Below, piece after piece: positions 45,867 through 55,325 of a stretch of 64,000 bases of DNA. Origin of the DNA: Neisseria cinerea (lineage in GTDB: Bacteria > Pseudomonadota > Gammaproteobacteria > Burkholderiales > Neisseriaceae); the NCBI RefSeq assembly GCF_900475315.1, contig NZ_LS483369.1, positions 1,240,001 through 1,304,000 of the forward strand, read 5' to 3'. A program made the translations under genes and the position numbers. Position 1 is the first letter of the stretch. Each line of letters starts with the position of its first letter. The notes below the pieces were generated by a model that was not told where the DNA came from, did not search any database, and saw nothing but the letters and a program-made list of their open reading frames with translations.

Positions 45867-45895
45867 TGTTTTCTCCTTCAGGCCGTCTGAAAATA

Positions 45896-46978
45896 TTAGC
45901 GGATTTTGAGGGTACTCAAGCCGATTAACACCAAGACGATGGTGATAATCCAAAAGCGGACGACGACTTGGGTTTCTTTCCAGCCTTTTTGTTCGTAGTG
46001 GTGGTGGATGGGTGCCATCAGGAAAATGCGTTTTTTGGTTTTCTTATACCAGCCGACCTGAAGCATAACGGACACGGCTTCTACGACGAACAGACCGCCC
46101 ATAATCACTAAAACAAATTCTTGACGGACGATGACGGCAACGGTACCGAGCGCGGCACCCAATGCCAGCGCGCCGACATCGCCCATAAAGACTTGCGCGG
46201 GATAGGCGTTGAACCACAAAAATCCGAGGCACGCGCCGCACATGGCGGTGCAGAATATAGCGACTTCGTTCGCACCGGCGACATAGGGAAGCTGGAGGTA
46301 TTGGGAAAATTGGTAGTGTCCGCTGACGTAGGCGAAAATGGCAAGCCCGGCGGCAACGAGGACGACGGGGAAGGCGGCAAGGCCGTCCAAGCCGTCGGTA
46401 AGGTTGACGGCGTTGGATGTGCCGACGATGGTCAGGTAAGACAACACTAAAAAGCCGACAACGCCCAGCGGTAGGGCGATTTGTTTAAAGAACGGGACAA
46501 TCAAAATATTGTTGGCGGAATTAGCGGCAAGGTAAAACAATGCCAAACCGGCGATAATGGCAACGCTTGACTGCCACACCATTTTGAATTTGGCGGACAC
46601 TCCGTTGGGGTCTTTATAAACGACTTTGCGCCAGTCGTCGTAAAAACCGAGCGCACCGGTGGCAAGCAGTACGCCCAAGAGAATCCAGATATACGGGTTC
46701 GCCCAGTTACCCCACAACAGGGTGGACACGGTAATAGCGGTCAGAATCAGCGAACCGCCCATCGTCGGCGTGCCGTTTTTGACGAGGTGGGTTTGCGGGC
46801 CGTCGGTACGCACTGCCTGCCCGCATTTGAGCGCGGTCAGCCTGCGTATCGTCCACGGGCCGAACATCAGGGAAAACGCCAAGGCGGTCAACGCTGCCAT
46901 GACGGCGCGGAATGTGGTGTATTGAAAAATATTCAAACCGGTTAACCAGTTGCTGAAATGTGCGAGCCATAAAAACAT
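45896..46978 (-). CDS. mraY: Phospho-N-acetylmuramoyl-pentapeptide transferase
   Basis: MraY transfers the phospho-MurNAc-pentapeptide to undecaprenyl phosphate, making lipid I. The 360-residue protein has ten membrane helices and catalytic-site motifs [10 protein letters not shown] near 70, [12 protein letters not shown] near 192 (Asp residues), [15 protein letters not shown] near 265, and [15 protein letters not shown] near 322. It lies between murF (with the 58-residue peptide gene) and the truncated hemoglobin gene. Confidence 0.98.
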   Translation of the reverse strand: MFLWLAHFSNWLTGLNIFQYTTFRAVMAALTALAFSLMFGPWTIRRLTALKCGQAVRTDGPQTHLVKNGTPTMGGSLILTAITVSTLLWGNWANPYIWILLGVLLATGALGFYDDWRKVVYKDPNGVSAKFKMVWQSSVAIIAGLALFYLAANSANNILIVPFFKQIALPLGVVGFLVLSYLTIVGTSNAVNLTDGLDGLAAFPVVLVAAGLAIFAYVSGHYQFSQYLQLPYVAGANEVAIFCTAMCGACLGFLWFNAYPAQVFMGDVGALALGAALGTVAVIVRQEFVLVIMGGLFVVEAVSVMLQVGWYKKTKKRIFLMAPIHHHYEQKGWKETQVVVRFWIITIVLVLIGLSTLKIR

Positions 46979-47071
46979 GGGGCTTCCTTTTTTTGTTTTT
47001 GTCGTTACATGGGCTTGCGCCCGTTTGAGGTTTGCTTGCCGTCCGGCAAGGTTTCAGACGGCGTGTGGCGA

Positions 47072-47248
47072 TTATCGGGCAGGGACTTTCTCAATCACGC
47101 AAATCGGGTAACTCCCCGGATTTTTGCCGCCGCCCAAGTCTAAACATAAATCTTCATAAAGATACGCCTGCGTCCGCATTCCGGCATAAAACGCGCCGAC
47201 CAGCGCGGCAATCAGCAATAAGGCTTTAAAAAAATGTCGGCTTTTCAT
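47072..47248 (-). CDS. 58-residue single-pass membrane peptide between murF and mraY
   Basis: An ATG at 47246-47248 opens a 58-codon frame ending at TAA. The product MKSRHFFKALLLIAALVGAF (first 20 residues) has a positively charged start and a membrane helix (about 8-23). It is followed by a short outside segment with two cysteines (Cys35 and Cys50 or near) and GGGKNPGSYPICVIEK. It starts right after the murF stop, with the AG uptake sequence 47250-47261 between them. The topology suggests a small bitopic or secreted peptide with one disulfide. I do not recognise a family; I recall a hypothetical gene at this place in meningococcal genomes. Confidence 0.6.
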   Translation of the reverse strand: MKSRHFFKALLLIAALVGAFYAGMRTQAYLYEDLCLDLGGGKNPGSYPICVIEKVPAR

Positions 47249-47250
47249 TT

Positions 47251-48618
47251 TCAGACGGCCTCTTTATCCGTCAGTGCCTCGGCCACTTCTTCCATCTGCA
47301 TAAAACGCGAACCTTTCACCAATACGGTGGCGCGTTCGGGCAAATCGTGGCTCAACACTTGAATCAACGGGTCTTTGGCGGCGAACCACAAACCGTCCGC
47401 GCCAAACGTTTCCGCCGCTTCGACGCTATTGTCGCCGACAAAATAAGCCGCTTCGATGCCTTGGTCGCGAGCATACGCGCCGACTTCGGCGTGCATGGCG
47501 GCGGCTTCGTCCTCACCCAGTTCGCCCATATCGCCCATCACGAAAATACGCGGCGCAGGCATACGCGCCAACACGTCAATTGCTGCCCTCATGCTGTCGG
47601 GGTTCGCGTTGTACGTATCGTCAATCAGGGTCGCGCCCTTGATGCCGGCTTTGACGTTCAGACGGCCTTTGATGTTGCTGAAGCCTTGCAAACCTTCCGC
47701 CACATCGTTCAAACTCAAACCTGCCGCCAAAGCCAGCGCGGCGGCAGCGGCGGCGTTGTGGACATTGTGGCGACCGGGAACGGGCAGTACCACGGCGGCG
47801 CGTTCGTTTCCGCACACCAAATCAAATTCGCACGACAAAGGTTTCAGCACGATGTTTTCCGCGTGAACATCGCCGCTATCGATGCCGAAAGTGCGCGTAT
47901 TCAAATTAAGCGTTGCCGTTTTGAAGACAGCCATATTGGCATCTTCTTGAGGAATCAGTGCAATGCCGTCTGAACATAAGCCTTGGTAAATCTCGCTTTT
48001 CGCTTTGGCAATATCGCCCACTCCGTCGAAACCGCAGCCGACATGGGCGCGCATGGCGTTGTTGACCAATGCGGCATCAGGTTTGGCGATTTGCGTTAAA
48101 ACCGCCAGTTCGCCGAAATGGTTCATGCCCATTTCAATCACGGCATAGCGGTGTTTTTCGTTTAATTTCAATAAAGTCAGCGGCAGCCCGATATGGTTGT
48201 TGAAATTACCCTCAGTCGCCAACACGGCATCATCGCCGAAACGGCGGCGCAATACCGCAGCCAGCATCTCCTTCACCGTCGTCTTGCCGCCCGAGCCGGT
48301 AATGCCGAACACAAACGGATTCACATTCTCACGCCACGCCTTTGCCAGCGTTTGCAATGCGGCAAGTGTGTCATCAACTTTCAACGCGCCATCCATTGCA
48401 ACGCAGTCTTCGCGCGAAACCACAACCGCCGCCGCACCCGCCGCCAATACGTCTTCAACAAAATCATGAGCATCAAACCGCTCGCCCGCCAATGCGAAAA
48501 ACACATCGCCCGCGCGGATGTCGCGGCTGTCGGTTACGATGCGCGACACGGATTTATTTTCAGACGGCATCGGAAGGTTGAGGGCTTGGCAGATGAAATT
48601 TAAATCTAGTGGTTTCAT
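47251..48618 (-). CDS. murF: UDP-MurNAc-tripeptide--D-alanyl-D-alanine ligase
   Basis: MurF joins the D-Ala-D-Ala made by Ddl to the tripeptide precursor. The start at MKPLDLNFICQALN gives 455 residues. Signatures are TDSRDIRAGDVFFAL near 32, ATP loop ITGSGGKTTVKEML near 105, and DDTYNANPDSMRAAI near 320, which is diagnostic of MurF. It contains both AG-type (47657-47668) and AT-type uptake sequences. Confidence 0.98.
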   Translation of the reverse strand: MKPLDLNFICQALNLPMPSENKSVSRIVTDSRDIRAGDVFFALAGERFDAHDFVEDVLAAGAAAVVVSREDCVAMDGALKVDDTLAALQTLAKAWRENVNPFVFGITGSGGKTTVKEMLAAVLRRRFGDDAVLATEGNFNNHIGLPLTLLKLNEKHRYAVIEMGMNHFGELAVLTQIAKPDAALVNNAMRAHVGCGFDGVGDIAKAKSEIYQGLCSDGIALIPQEDANMAVFKTATLNLNTRTFGIDSGDVHAENIVLKPLSCEFDLVCGNERAAVVLPVPGRHNVHNAAAAAALALAAGLSLNDVAEGLQGFSNIKGRLNVKAGIKGATLIDDTYNANPDSMRAAIDVLARMPAPRIFVMGDMGELGEDEAAAMHAEVGAYARDQGIEAAYFVGDNSVEAAETFGADGLWFAAKDPLIQVLSHDLPERATVLVKGSRFMQMEEVAEALTDKEAV

Positions 48619-48682
48619 GATTTCTTCCATTTGTTTTTTCAGATGGTTTTAATTAAGACCGCCTGAGTATTTTTGATATGGC

Positions 48683-50161
48683 CTATCCCAGCTCTGCCAA
48701 TGCTTTTTCTGCGATTTCAAAATCAGAGAAATGGTGCTTCACGCCTTGTACATCCTGATAGTTTTCATGCCCTTTACCGGCAATCAGAATGATGTCGTTT
48801 TCGGCGGCGCGTTCGACTGCATAACGGATGGCGGCGGCGCGGTCAGCTTCGACGCATTCGGGCGCGGGCACGGCGGGCAGGATATCGTTGATGATGTCTT
48901 GCGGATTTTCCAAACGCGGGTTGTCGCTGGTGACGACGACTTTATCCGCGCCCTGTACGGCTGCTGTACCCATCAGCGGGCGTTTACCGCGATCGCGGTT
49001 GCCGCCACAGCCGAATACGCACCACAAAGCCGCGCCCTGTGGTTTGATTTCCTGCAAAGTGGAGAGTGCTTTTTCTAATGCGTCGGGCGTGTGGGCGTAA
49101 TCGACAACGACCAAGGGCTTGCCGCTGTTCATGATGCAGTCCATGCGGCCTGAGGCGGGACGGATTTTTGCCAGCACATCCAATACTTTATCAAGCGGAT
49201 AACCGTTAGCACAAAGCAAGGCGATGCAGGCAGCGAGGTTTTGCGCGTTGAAGCGTCCGAGCAGGCGCGTGCGACAGCGGCCTTCGCCCCTCGGCGTTTG
49301 AAATACGGCCTCCATGCCGTCTGAAGAGGCTGTGAAATGAACAATGCGGATGTCTGCGTGTTCGCTGAAGCCGTAGCCGTAAACGGCCAAATCGGGGCAG
49401 TCTTTTTTCAGACGACCTATGAGTTCTGCGCCGTATTCGTCATCCACGTTGATAATGGCGTGTTTCAAGCCGTGCCAGTAAAACAGGCGCGACTTGATGG
49501 CACCATAGGCTTCCATCGTGCCGTGGTAGTCGAGGTGGTCTCGGGTGAGGTTGGTGAAGATTGCGCTGCGGAATGGCACGCCGTTGACGCGCGACTGGTC
49601 AAGACCGTGGCTGGAGACTTCCATCGCGGCGGCTGTTGCGCCTTGTTGACGGAAACGGTAGAGCAGGGTTTGGACATCGACGGGAGCGGGGGTGGTGTGC
49701 GTGGTTTCTTCCAATGCGCCCCAAAAGCCGTTGCCGACCGTGCCGATAATGGCGGTTTTTTCTCCCAACAAATCGGTGGCTTGCGCCAGCCATTGTGTGA
49801 TGGAGGTTTTGCCGTTGGTGCCGGTTACGCCCCAGACTTTGAGGTCGTCTGAAACATTGCCATAAACTTGCGCCGCCAACATGCCGGCACGGTGTTTCAA
49901 ATCTTTGATGCCTTGATTGGGGACTTTCCATTCGGGATTCCACGCGAATTTGCCGTCGTCGTCCCAAAAAACAAAAGCCGCGCCGTTGGCAATGGCTGCG
50001 GGGATATAACTGCGGCCGTCCGTATATTCGCCCTGACAGGCAACGAAAATATCACCTTGTTTAATTTGACGGCTGTCTGAATGCAACAAACGCCCTGCTG
50101 CGTTTGCACACAGCAGAGGCGGAATGTTGGTTTCAGCTAAAGGGGTTAACTTGCTGAACAT
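48683..50161 (-). CDS. murE: UDP-MurNAc-dipeptide--meso-diaminopimelate ligase
   Basis: MurE adds meso-diaminopimelate. The 492-residue protein has TDGRSYIPAAIANGA in the N-terminal domain, ATP loop GVTGTNGKTSITQWL near 115, and TSDNPRLENP near 405; the Asp-Asn-Pro-Arg motif specifies meso-DAP over lysine. It lies 24 bases after penA. Uptake sequences of two dialects lie inside: AT type near 49314 and AGGTCGTCTGAA at 49407-49418 and 49842-49853. Confidence 0.98.
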   Translation of the reverse strand: MFSKLTPLAETNIPPLLCANAAGRLLHSDSRQIKQGDIFVACQGEYTDGRSYIPAAIANGAAFVFWDDDGKFAWNPEWKVPNQGIKDLKHRAGMLAAQVYGNVSDDLKVWGVTGTNGKTSITQWLAQATDLLGEKTAIIGTVGNGFWGALEETTHTTPAPVDVQTLLYRFRQQGATAAAMEVSSHGLDQSRVNGVPFRSAIFTNLTRDHLDYHGTMEAYGAIKSRLFYWHGLKHAIINVDDEYGAELIGRLKKDCPDLAVYGYGFSEHADIRIVHFTASSDGMEAVFQTPRGEGRCRTRLLGRFNAQNLAACIALLCANGYPLDKVLDVLAKIRPASGRMDCIMNSGKPLVVVDYAHTPDALEKALSTLQEIKPQGAALWCVFGCGGNRDRGKRPLMGTAAVQGADKVVVTSDNPRLENPQDIINDILPAVPAPECVEADRAAAIRYAVERAAENDIILIAGKGHENYQDVQGVKHHFSDFEIAEKALAELG

Positions 50162-50185
50162 AAAATAATCTCGTTGATACTCGGA

Positions 50186-51934
50186 TTAAGACGGTGTTTT
50201 GACGGCTGCAACATTGATCAGAGGCTTGGTCGGGGAAACGCCCAAGATATTCAGGCTGCCGCCCATGACTTGTTTGAAGACCGGACCTGCCACTACGCCG
50301 CCGTAGTAACCATTTACAGTCGGTTCGTCAATGGTTACCGCTACAATCACACGCGGATTTTTAGCCGGGGCAAAACCAATGAAAGTGGCAACGTGTTTGT
50401 TATCAACGTAACGTCCCTTGATAAACTTACGCGCCGTACCGGTTTTTGCGCCGACGTCGAAACCATCTACCGCCCCGGCAGTACCTGTACCACCTGGTTC
50501 GGTTACAGAAACCATCAACTCACGCACCTGACGTGCGGTCGATGCTTTAAATATACGTTTGCCTTGCGGCGCAACCGCCTGCTTCTCAAAGCTGACCGGC
50601 AACAAAACACCGTCATGTGTCAACACGGTATAAGCCCGTGCCAATTGCAGCAGGCTCAACTGCAGACCATAACCGAAAGACATGGTTGCCTGTTCGATAG
50701 GCCGCCATTTTTGCCAATTGCGCAACGCGCCCGCACTTTCTCCCGGAAAACCGGAATGCATACGCACACCGATACCCAACTCATGATACAAATCATACAT
50801 TTCTTTCGAACTGAATCGTGCAGACAGTTTGCTTGTACCGACATTGGAAGATTTCTGCATGATACCGCGCACATCCAAAGAAGGATAAACATGGGTATCG
50901 CGCACCTGAGCTGGACCAATTTTATAAGGCTGCGTATTCAACCTCTCGTTCAAATTGGTTTTATCCGCATCCAGTGCTTTCGCAATGACAAACGGCTTTA
51001 TCGCCGAACCAGGCTCGATCATGTCGGTAACGGCACGGTTACGCCTCTGTTCGCTGTCTGCCTGACCGGGTTTGTTGGGCTCATAGGCAGGCGTATTGAC
51101 CAAGGCAAGGATTTCCCCAGTACGGGCATCCAACACTACCACTGTTCCGGCTTTTGCCTGATGGTATTCGACCGCCTTATTCAACTCTTCATAAGCCAAA
51201 GTCTGAATCCTCTGATCCAGAGAAAGAATAATGTCTTTGCCGTTTTGCGGAGCTTTATTACGCGGAGAATCCAAACTGTCCACAATATTGCCTTCCCGAT
51301 CCCTCAATACGACTTCCGCACCTTCTTCAGCATGCAAACTGTCTTCAAGCGAAAGTTCCAAACCTTCCTGACCTTTGCCGTCAATATCGGTAAATCCGAT
51401 GACATGTGCAAAAAGGTTGCCCATCGGGTAATGGCGTTTTAATTCCTTTTGAAATGCAAAATGTTTCAAACCTAAGGCTTCCACCTCTTCGGCAAGCTTG
51501 TGGTCGAGCTGACGCTTGATCCAAATAAACGATTTGTTTTTCTGATCAAGTTTGCTCCTTAAAACATCGACCGGAACATCGATAAGCTTGGAAAGATGTT
51601 CCAATTGCGCCGCAGTCGGCATCTCCTCCATATCTTTGGGAACGGCATACAGAGATTCTGTAGGTGCACTCAATGCCAAAACCGCACCGTTCCTGTCCTC
51701 AATCGTACCGCGTGTAGCCGGCAACACCTGAGTCCGTACAATCTGGTTATCACCCTGATCTTTTAAGAAGTTATACGTTACTGTTTGAAGATACAAGCCA
51801 CGAACTATCAAACCGGCAAACAAAACCGCCATCGCCAGCAAGACGAAACTAATCCGCCCGTCACTGGTCAACGGTTTTTTAACCTGCTCTTCCTTAGAAA
51901 GCATCCGGGGCTTATATTCGCTCTTAATCAACAT
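50186..51934 (-). CDS. penA: Penicillin-binding protein 2 (septal transpeptidase), altered allele
   Basis: PBP2 crosslinks septal peptidoglycan with FtsW and is the main beta-lactam target in Neisseria. The 582 residues have a membrane anchor (about 28-50), a dimerisation domain and the transpeptidase domain with SAIK (Ser310), SSN (362-364) and KTG (497-499). Compared with the penicillin-susceptible sequence I recall, it carries Val510, Val515, Asn541 and Val566 but keeps Phe504, Ala516 and Pro551; many other differences cluster after about residue 278. That is the profile of a partly mosaic allele acquired from commensal Neisseria. There is no Asp insertion after residue 345. Confidence 0.97.
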   Translation of the reverse strand: MLIKSEYKPRMLSKEEQVKKPLTSDGRISFVLLAMAVLFAGLIVRGLYLQTVTYNFLKDQGDNQIVRTQVLPATRGTIEDRNGAVLALSAPTESLYAVPKDMEEMPTAAQLEHLSKLIDVPVDVLRSKLDQKNKSFIWIKRQLDHKLAEEVEALGLKHFAFQKELKRHYPMGNLFAHVIGFTDIDGKGQEGLELSLEDSLHAEEGAEVVLRDREGNIVDSLDSPRNKAPQNGKDIILSLDQRIQTLAYEELNKAVEYHQAKAGTVVVLDARTGEILALVNTPAYEPNKPGQADSEQRRNRAVTDMIEPGSAIKPFVIAKALDADKTNLNERLNTQPYKIGPAQVRDTHVYPSLDVRGIMQKSSNVGTSKLSARFSSKEMYDLYHELGIGVRMHSGFPGESAGALRNWQKWRPIEQATMSFGYGLQLSLLQLARAYTVLTHDGVLLPVSFEKQAVAPQGKRIFKASTARQVRELMVSVTEPGGTGTAGAVDGFDVGAKTGTARKFIKGRYVDNKHVATFIGFAPAKNPRVIVAVTIDEPTVNGYYGGVVAGPVFKQVMGGSLNILGVSPTKPLINVAAVKTPS

Positions 51935-52000
51935 GTTACTTCTCGTTATTTTATGTTACCGCCCTACTGCCGGAACCTGATTCCGGCAGACAGGTTACTT

Positions 52001-52264
52001 CTATTTTTGATGTTCCACCATAAAGGTATTACCTGAAACCGGCGGACGGAGATTTTGTTTTTCTGCCGCCGACCTAATCGCTTCATGATTCGCCAACCGC
52101 GCCTGTTGCAGCCTTAGTTGCGCATAGTTCTGCTCCAAAGCGATTTCCTGCTTTTTCGCCTTATACAAAGCTGTAAAGTTAAGCCTGTACTGGTTTTGCT
52201 GAATCACTACGGAAAAAGCCGAAATACAAACCGCAATCAGAAGAAGAAAATTCAATTTATTCAT
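52001..52264 (-). CDS. ftsL: Cell division protein FtsL
   Basis: FtsL forms a complex with FtsQ and FtsB and activates FtsW-PBP2. The 87-residue protein has one membrane helix (MNKLNFLLLIAVCISAFSVV) followed by a heptad-containing coiled coil (about 25-70, KKQEIALEQNYAQLRLQQARL as pattern). It sits between rsmH and penA, the standard position. Confidence 0.93.
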   Translation of the reverse strand: MNKLNFLLLIAVCISAFSVVIQQNQYRLNFTALYKAKKQEIALEQNYAQLRLQQARLANHEAIRSAAEKQNLRPPVSGNTFMVEHQK

Positions 52265-52286
52265 TGTTATTCAGATGTTTTCTCTG

Positions 52287-53246
52287 TTATCGTCCCGGTA
52301 TCGGGCCGGCAGTCCGTTCCGCCACACGCAAAACCGCACTTCTCGCCCTCGGATTGGCAACCGTCTCTTCCTCGCAGGGCTTAACGGCCTTACCTACAGC
52401 CTTCAGGGGTGGCTCTGGCAAATCAGCTTCCCTTACTGCAGCCCAACGCGGCAAGGGTGCGTGTTGGGAATATTTCCTGACAAACTGTTTCACAATCCGA
52501 TCTTCCAAAGAATGGAACGCGATAACTGCCAAGCGCCCCCCCTCTTTAAGACGGCACATCACCTGCGGCAATACCGCCTCTACCTCTTCGAGCTCACGGT
52601 TAATAAAGATGCGGACCGCCTGGAAGGTACGTGTTGCAGGATCTTGTCCCCGCTCACGAGTACGGACGTTTTCCGCCGCAATCTTCGCCAACTTGCCGGT
52701 TGTATCAATGGGATTTTCTGTCCGTTGTGCAACAATGGCTCGCGCAATCTGACGGCTAAACCGCTCTTCACCATAATTCTTAATCACCTCGTGCAAATCC
52801 TGCTCCGATGCCGACGCAATCCACTCGGCCGCCGACATCCCGCGCGTCGTATCCATGCGCATATCTAGGGGAACGTCGAAACGGAAACTGAAACCGCGAA
52901 CCGCATCATCGATTTGCGGGGACGAAACACCCAAATCAAATAATGCGCCATCCACATCGCCGATGCCCAAATCATCCAATGCCGTCTGAAAAGAAGCAAA
53001 GCCTCCATGCACGACACTGACCCGCTTATCCGAACGCGCCAATTCTTCTGCTACGGCAATCGCCTGGGGATCCTTATCAAATACAATCAACCGGCCTGCA
53101 TCACCCAGACGGGACAAAATCAGCCGGGAATGTCCTCCCCTGCCGAACGTACCGTCCACATAAACACCATCCTCGCGCACGGCAAGCGCATCTACAGCCT
53201 CATGCAGCAAAACCGTAATATGCCGGTAACTTTCTGTTTCACTCAC
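52287..53246 (-). CDS. rsmH: 16S rRNA (cytosine1402-N4)-methyltransferase RsmH
   Basis: RsmH methylates C1402 in the 16S decoding centre. I use the GTG at 53244-53246, which overlaps the mraZ stop by three bases and gives 319 residues starting [18 protein letters not shown]; the longer frame upstream overlaps mraZ. SAM-binding [14 protein letters not shown] and [19 protein letters not shown] (split pattern LGVSSPQ) are family signatures, with the C-terminal [13 protein letters not shown]. An AT-type uptake sequence is inside near 52981. A run of seven G residues near 52536 is within the coding sequence. Confidence 0.97.
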   Translation of the reverse strand: MSETESYRHITVLLHEAVDALAVREDGVYVDGTFGRGGHSRLILSRLGDAGRLIVFDKDPQAIAVAEELARSDKRVSVVHGGFASFQTALDDLGIGDVDGALFDLGVSSPQIDDAVRGFSFRFDVPLDMRMDTTRGMSAAEWIASASEQDLHEVIKNYGEERFSRQIARAIVAQRTENPIDTTGKLAKIAAENVRTRERGQDPATRTFQAVRIFINRELEEVEAVLPQVMCRLKEGGRLAVIAFHSLEDRIVKQFVRKYSQHAPLPRWAAVREADLPEPPLKAVGKAVKPCEEETVANPRARSAVLRVAERTAGPIPGR

Positions 53247-53698
53247 AATTGCAAATCCGTCTGACTCAACTGGAAGGCAAGCTCGCCAGGATCGTCGTCC
53301 AAAGCCTGAACCATTTCGGCCTCCCACTGCTCACGACCCCAAAGCTCCAAACGGTTGGCCCGCCCGACCAGAACAACTTCACGGTCAAAAACCACCCTCT
53401 TTCTCAGCCCGGCAGGAACCAATACCCGACCGGCACTATCCCATTCCAAAATTTCCGCGTTATGCAGCAGAAGATTTTGAAACCGTCGTAAAACAGGGTT
53501 ATCCGCCACTTTTAAGTTCAAAAGTTGCGCCGCGACCTTTTCCCACTCTGCAACAGGATACATCAACAGCTTATGCTTCGACTCAAGCGTTACTACCACG
53601 GCAGACGTATAGAGGCGCGACAGAATATCGCGGAATTTGGCAGGAACCGCCAACCGCCCTTTACTGTCGATACTCAATTCATGTGCGCCGCCGAACAT
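53243..53698 (-). CDS. mraZ: Transcriptional regulator MraZ
   Basis: MraZ is a double AbrB-fold DNA-binding protein that controls the dcw operon it heads. The 151 residues have two SpoVT/AbrB-like repeats: [23 protein letters not shown], and [21 protein letters not shown] near residue 88 (pattern DxxGRxxxP in both). TGGG repeats at its promoter suggest autoregulation. Confidence 0.97.
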   Translation of the reverse strand: MFGGAHELSIDSKGRLAVPAKFRDILSRLYTSAVVVTLESKHKLLMYPVAEWEKVAAQLLNLKVADNPVLRRFQNLLLHNAEILEWDSAGRVLVPAGLRKRVVFDREVVLVGRANRLELWGREQWEAEMVQALDDDPGELAFQLSQTDLQL

Positions 53699-53739
53699 AA
53701 ATGTCCCAAGTTGAAGTTAAAATTAAATAAGGGCAAAGA

Positions 53740-53764
53740 AGACACTTTGACCCACATTCTCCCA
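53740..53764 (-). promoter_or_regulatory. MraZ-box repeats upstream of mraZ
   Basis: On the minus strand TGGGA (53760-53764) and TGGGT (53750-53754) are exactly 10 bases apart, and a degenerate TGTCT (53740-53744) continues the phase. TGGGN repeats at 10-base spacing are the MraZ binding site known from E. coli and Mycoplasma. They lie just downstream of the predicted start site, where binding would repress. Confidence 0.7.
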
Positions 53765-53773
53765 CTAATCGAC

Positions 53774-53802
53774 ACTATAAGAAATTTTAAACACTCGGTC
53801 AA
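53774..53802 (-). promoter_or_regulatory. Promoter of the dcw cluster (mraZ)
   Basis: On the minus strand TTGACC (53797-53802), a 17-base spacer and TATAGT (53774-53779) form a good sigma-70 promoter about 70 bases upstream of mraZ, with the MraZ boxes between it and the gene. Confidence 0.8.
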
Positions 53803-54045
53803 ATCAAGACAGAAAACTTCATTAACATATCTGAAATTTCAAGCTCCTTTAAAAACAATAAGATAAAAAACACAGATAACAAGAAGTTGTATGCAGCATA
53901 GAGTACCCAAAAAATAAATTACTATATAATAGTAATTTAATAAATTAACTACAACATATAGTATTAAAATAAAACCATGACAGTAACCGTACCAACGTGT
54001 ACTATGTACGGAAATTCAATAAATTTACACAAGATAACACTTATC

Positions 54046-55194
54046 ATGACCCTCCCCATGCCCTCCCCCGCCGCGCAACAATCCTCAGCCAACCTTCAAA
54101 CCCTCCTTGCCGAAGAAATCAAAAAGTATGGAAATTGGATTCCATTTTCACGTTTTATGGAACTGGTTTTATATGCCCCGCAATACGGCTATTACACCGG
54201 AGGCAGCCATAAAATCGGTAACGACGGGGATTTTATTACCGCCCCGACCCTTACCCCCCTGTTTGCCCGAACACTGGCGCGCCAACTTCAAGAACTCCTA
54301 CCCCAAACCGCAGGCAATATCTATGAATTCGGTGCAGGGACCGGTCAACTCGCCGCCGATTTGTTAAACAACCTTTCAAACAGCATTAACCGTTACTACA
54401 TTATTGAAATATCGCCGGAACTGGCTGCTCGCCAGAAAGACCTGATTCAGACCCTCGCACCTCAAGCCGCCCAAAAAATTGTCCACTTATCTGCACTTCC
54501 GGAAACATTTGACGGCATCATTATCGGTAACGAAGTACTCGATGCCATGCCTGTCGAAATCATCCGTAAAGATGAAGGAGGCTCATTCGAGCATGTCGGC
54601 GTTTGCCTGGAGAATGACCGTTTTACCTATTCGGCACGACCGCTGCACGACTTGCAGCTATCTGCCTTGGCTTCCCTCTACTTCCCAAAAATAAGTCCCC
54701 CCTACACCAGCGAACTACATCCGCAACAATATGCCTTCATCCGCACCCTTGCCTCAAGACTCGAACACGGCTGCATGATATTCATCGACTACGGTTTTGA
54801 TGCAGCGCAGTATTACCATCCTCAACGCAATCAAGGTACTCTGATCGGACACTACCGACATCACGTTATCCACAATCCTTTTGACTTTATCGGATTGGCC
54901 GACCTGACCGCACATGTCAACTTTACCGACATTGCACAAGCAGGGACGGATGCCGGATTAGATTTGATAGGTTACCTTCCCCAATCCCATTTCTTATTGA
55001 ACCTGGGCATTACCGAGCTGTTGGCGCAGACAGGTCAACCGGATTCGGCGGCCTATATCCGTGAAGCTGCCGCTGTTCAAAAACTAATCGACCAACATGA
55101 AATGGGAGAGTTGTTTAAAGTCATCGCATTCGGTAAAAATATCAATATTGATTGGACAGGATTTTGTTTCGGCGACATCTGCCACAAACTCTAA
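54046..55194 (+). CDS. MidA/NDUFAF7-type SAM-dependent methyltransferase
   Basis: The protein belongs to COG1565. I start it at the ATG at 54046 (MTLPMPSPAAQQ), giving 382 residues; a further ATG lies at 54058 and the frame is open upstream to 53977. Motifs are RFMELVLYAPQYGYY (family N-terminus), GDFITAPTLTPLFA, the SAM loop YEFGAGTGQLAADLL, and GNEVLDAMPVEI. The mitochondrial homologue methylates an arginine of the complex I subunit NDUFS2; the bacterial target is not established. It is divergent from the dcw cluster. Confidence 0.9.
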   Translation: MTLPMPSPAAQQSSANLQTLLAEEIKKYGNWIPFSRFMELVLYAPQYGYYTGGSHKIGNDGDFITAPTLTPLFARTLARQLQELLPQTAGNIYEFGAGTGQLAADLLNNLSNSINRYYIIEISPELAARQKDLIQTLAPQAAQKIVHLSALPETFDGIIIGNEVLDAMPVEIIRKDEGGSFEHVGVCLENDRFTYSARPLHDLQLSALASLYFPKISPPYTSELHPQQYAFIRTLASRLEHGCMIFIDYGFDAAQYYHPQRNQGTLIGHYRHHVIHNPFDFIGLADLTAHVNFTDIAQAGTDAGLDLIGYLPQSHFLLNLGITELLAQTGQPDSAAYIREAAAVQKLIDQHEMGELFKVIAFGKNINIDWTGFCFGDICHKL

Positions 55195-55281
55195 TCCTCA
55201 TGCTGTCTTAACCATTTTCAGACGGCATAAAATTTTTAATATTTAAAAACAGGGCACTAATTTAAAATTAGAAAATACGGC

Positions 55282-55309
55282 TTGTCAAAAAAACAAAAAA
55301 ACATATAAT
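55282..55309 (+). promoter_or_regulatory. Promoter of the tRNA operon
   Basis: TTGTCA (55282-55287), a 16-base spacer and a perfect TATAAT (55304-55309) place the start about 10 bases before the first tRNA. GCGACTTC follows the -10 and may act as a discriminator. Confidence 0.85.
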
Positions 55310-55325
55310 AGCGACTTCACGAAAC

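Larger units (their letters stand above)
53699..54045. other. Divergent intergenic region between mraZ and the MidA-type gene
   Basis: This 347-base AT-rich stretch contains the dcw promoter and MraZ boxes on its left. The right half (53860-54045) has long A/T runs and should contain the promoter of the rightward methyltransferase gene, though I cannot choose a specific one. No further gene is evident. Confidence 0.6.

Noticed and set aside
48619-48682. A possible small gene between murE and murF.
   Set aside because: The 64 bases hold only a degenerate uptake-like sequence and no frame with a ribosome site.
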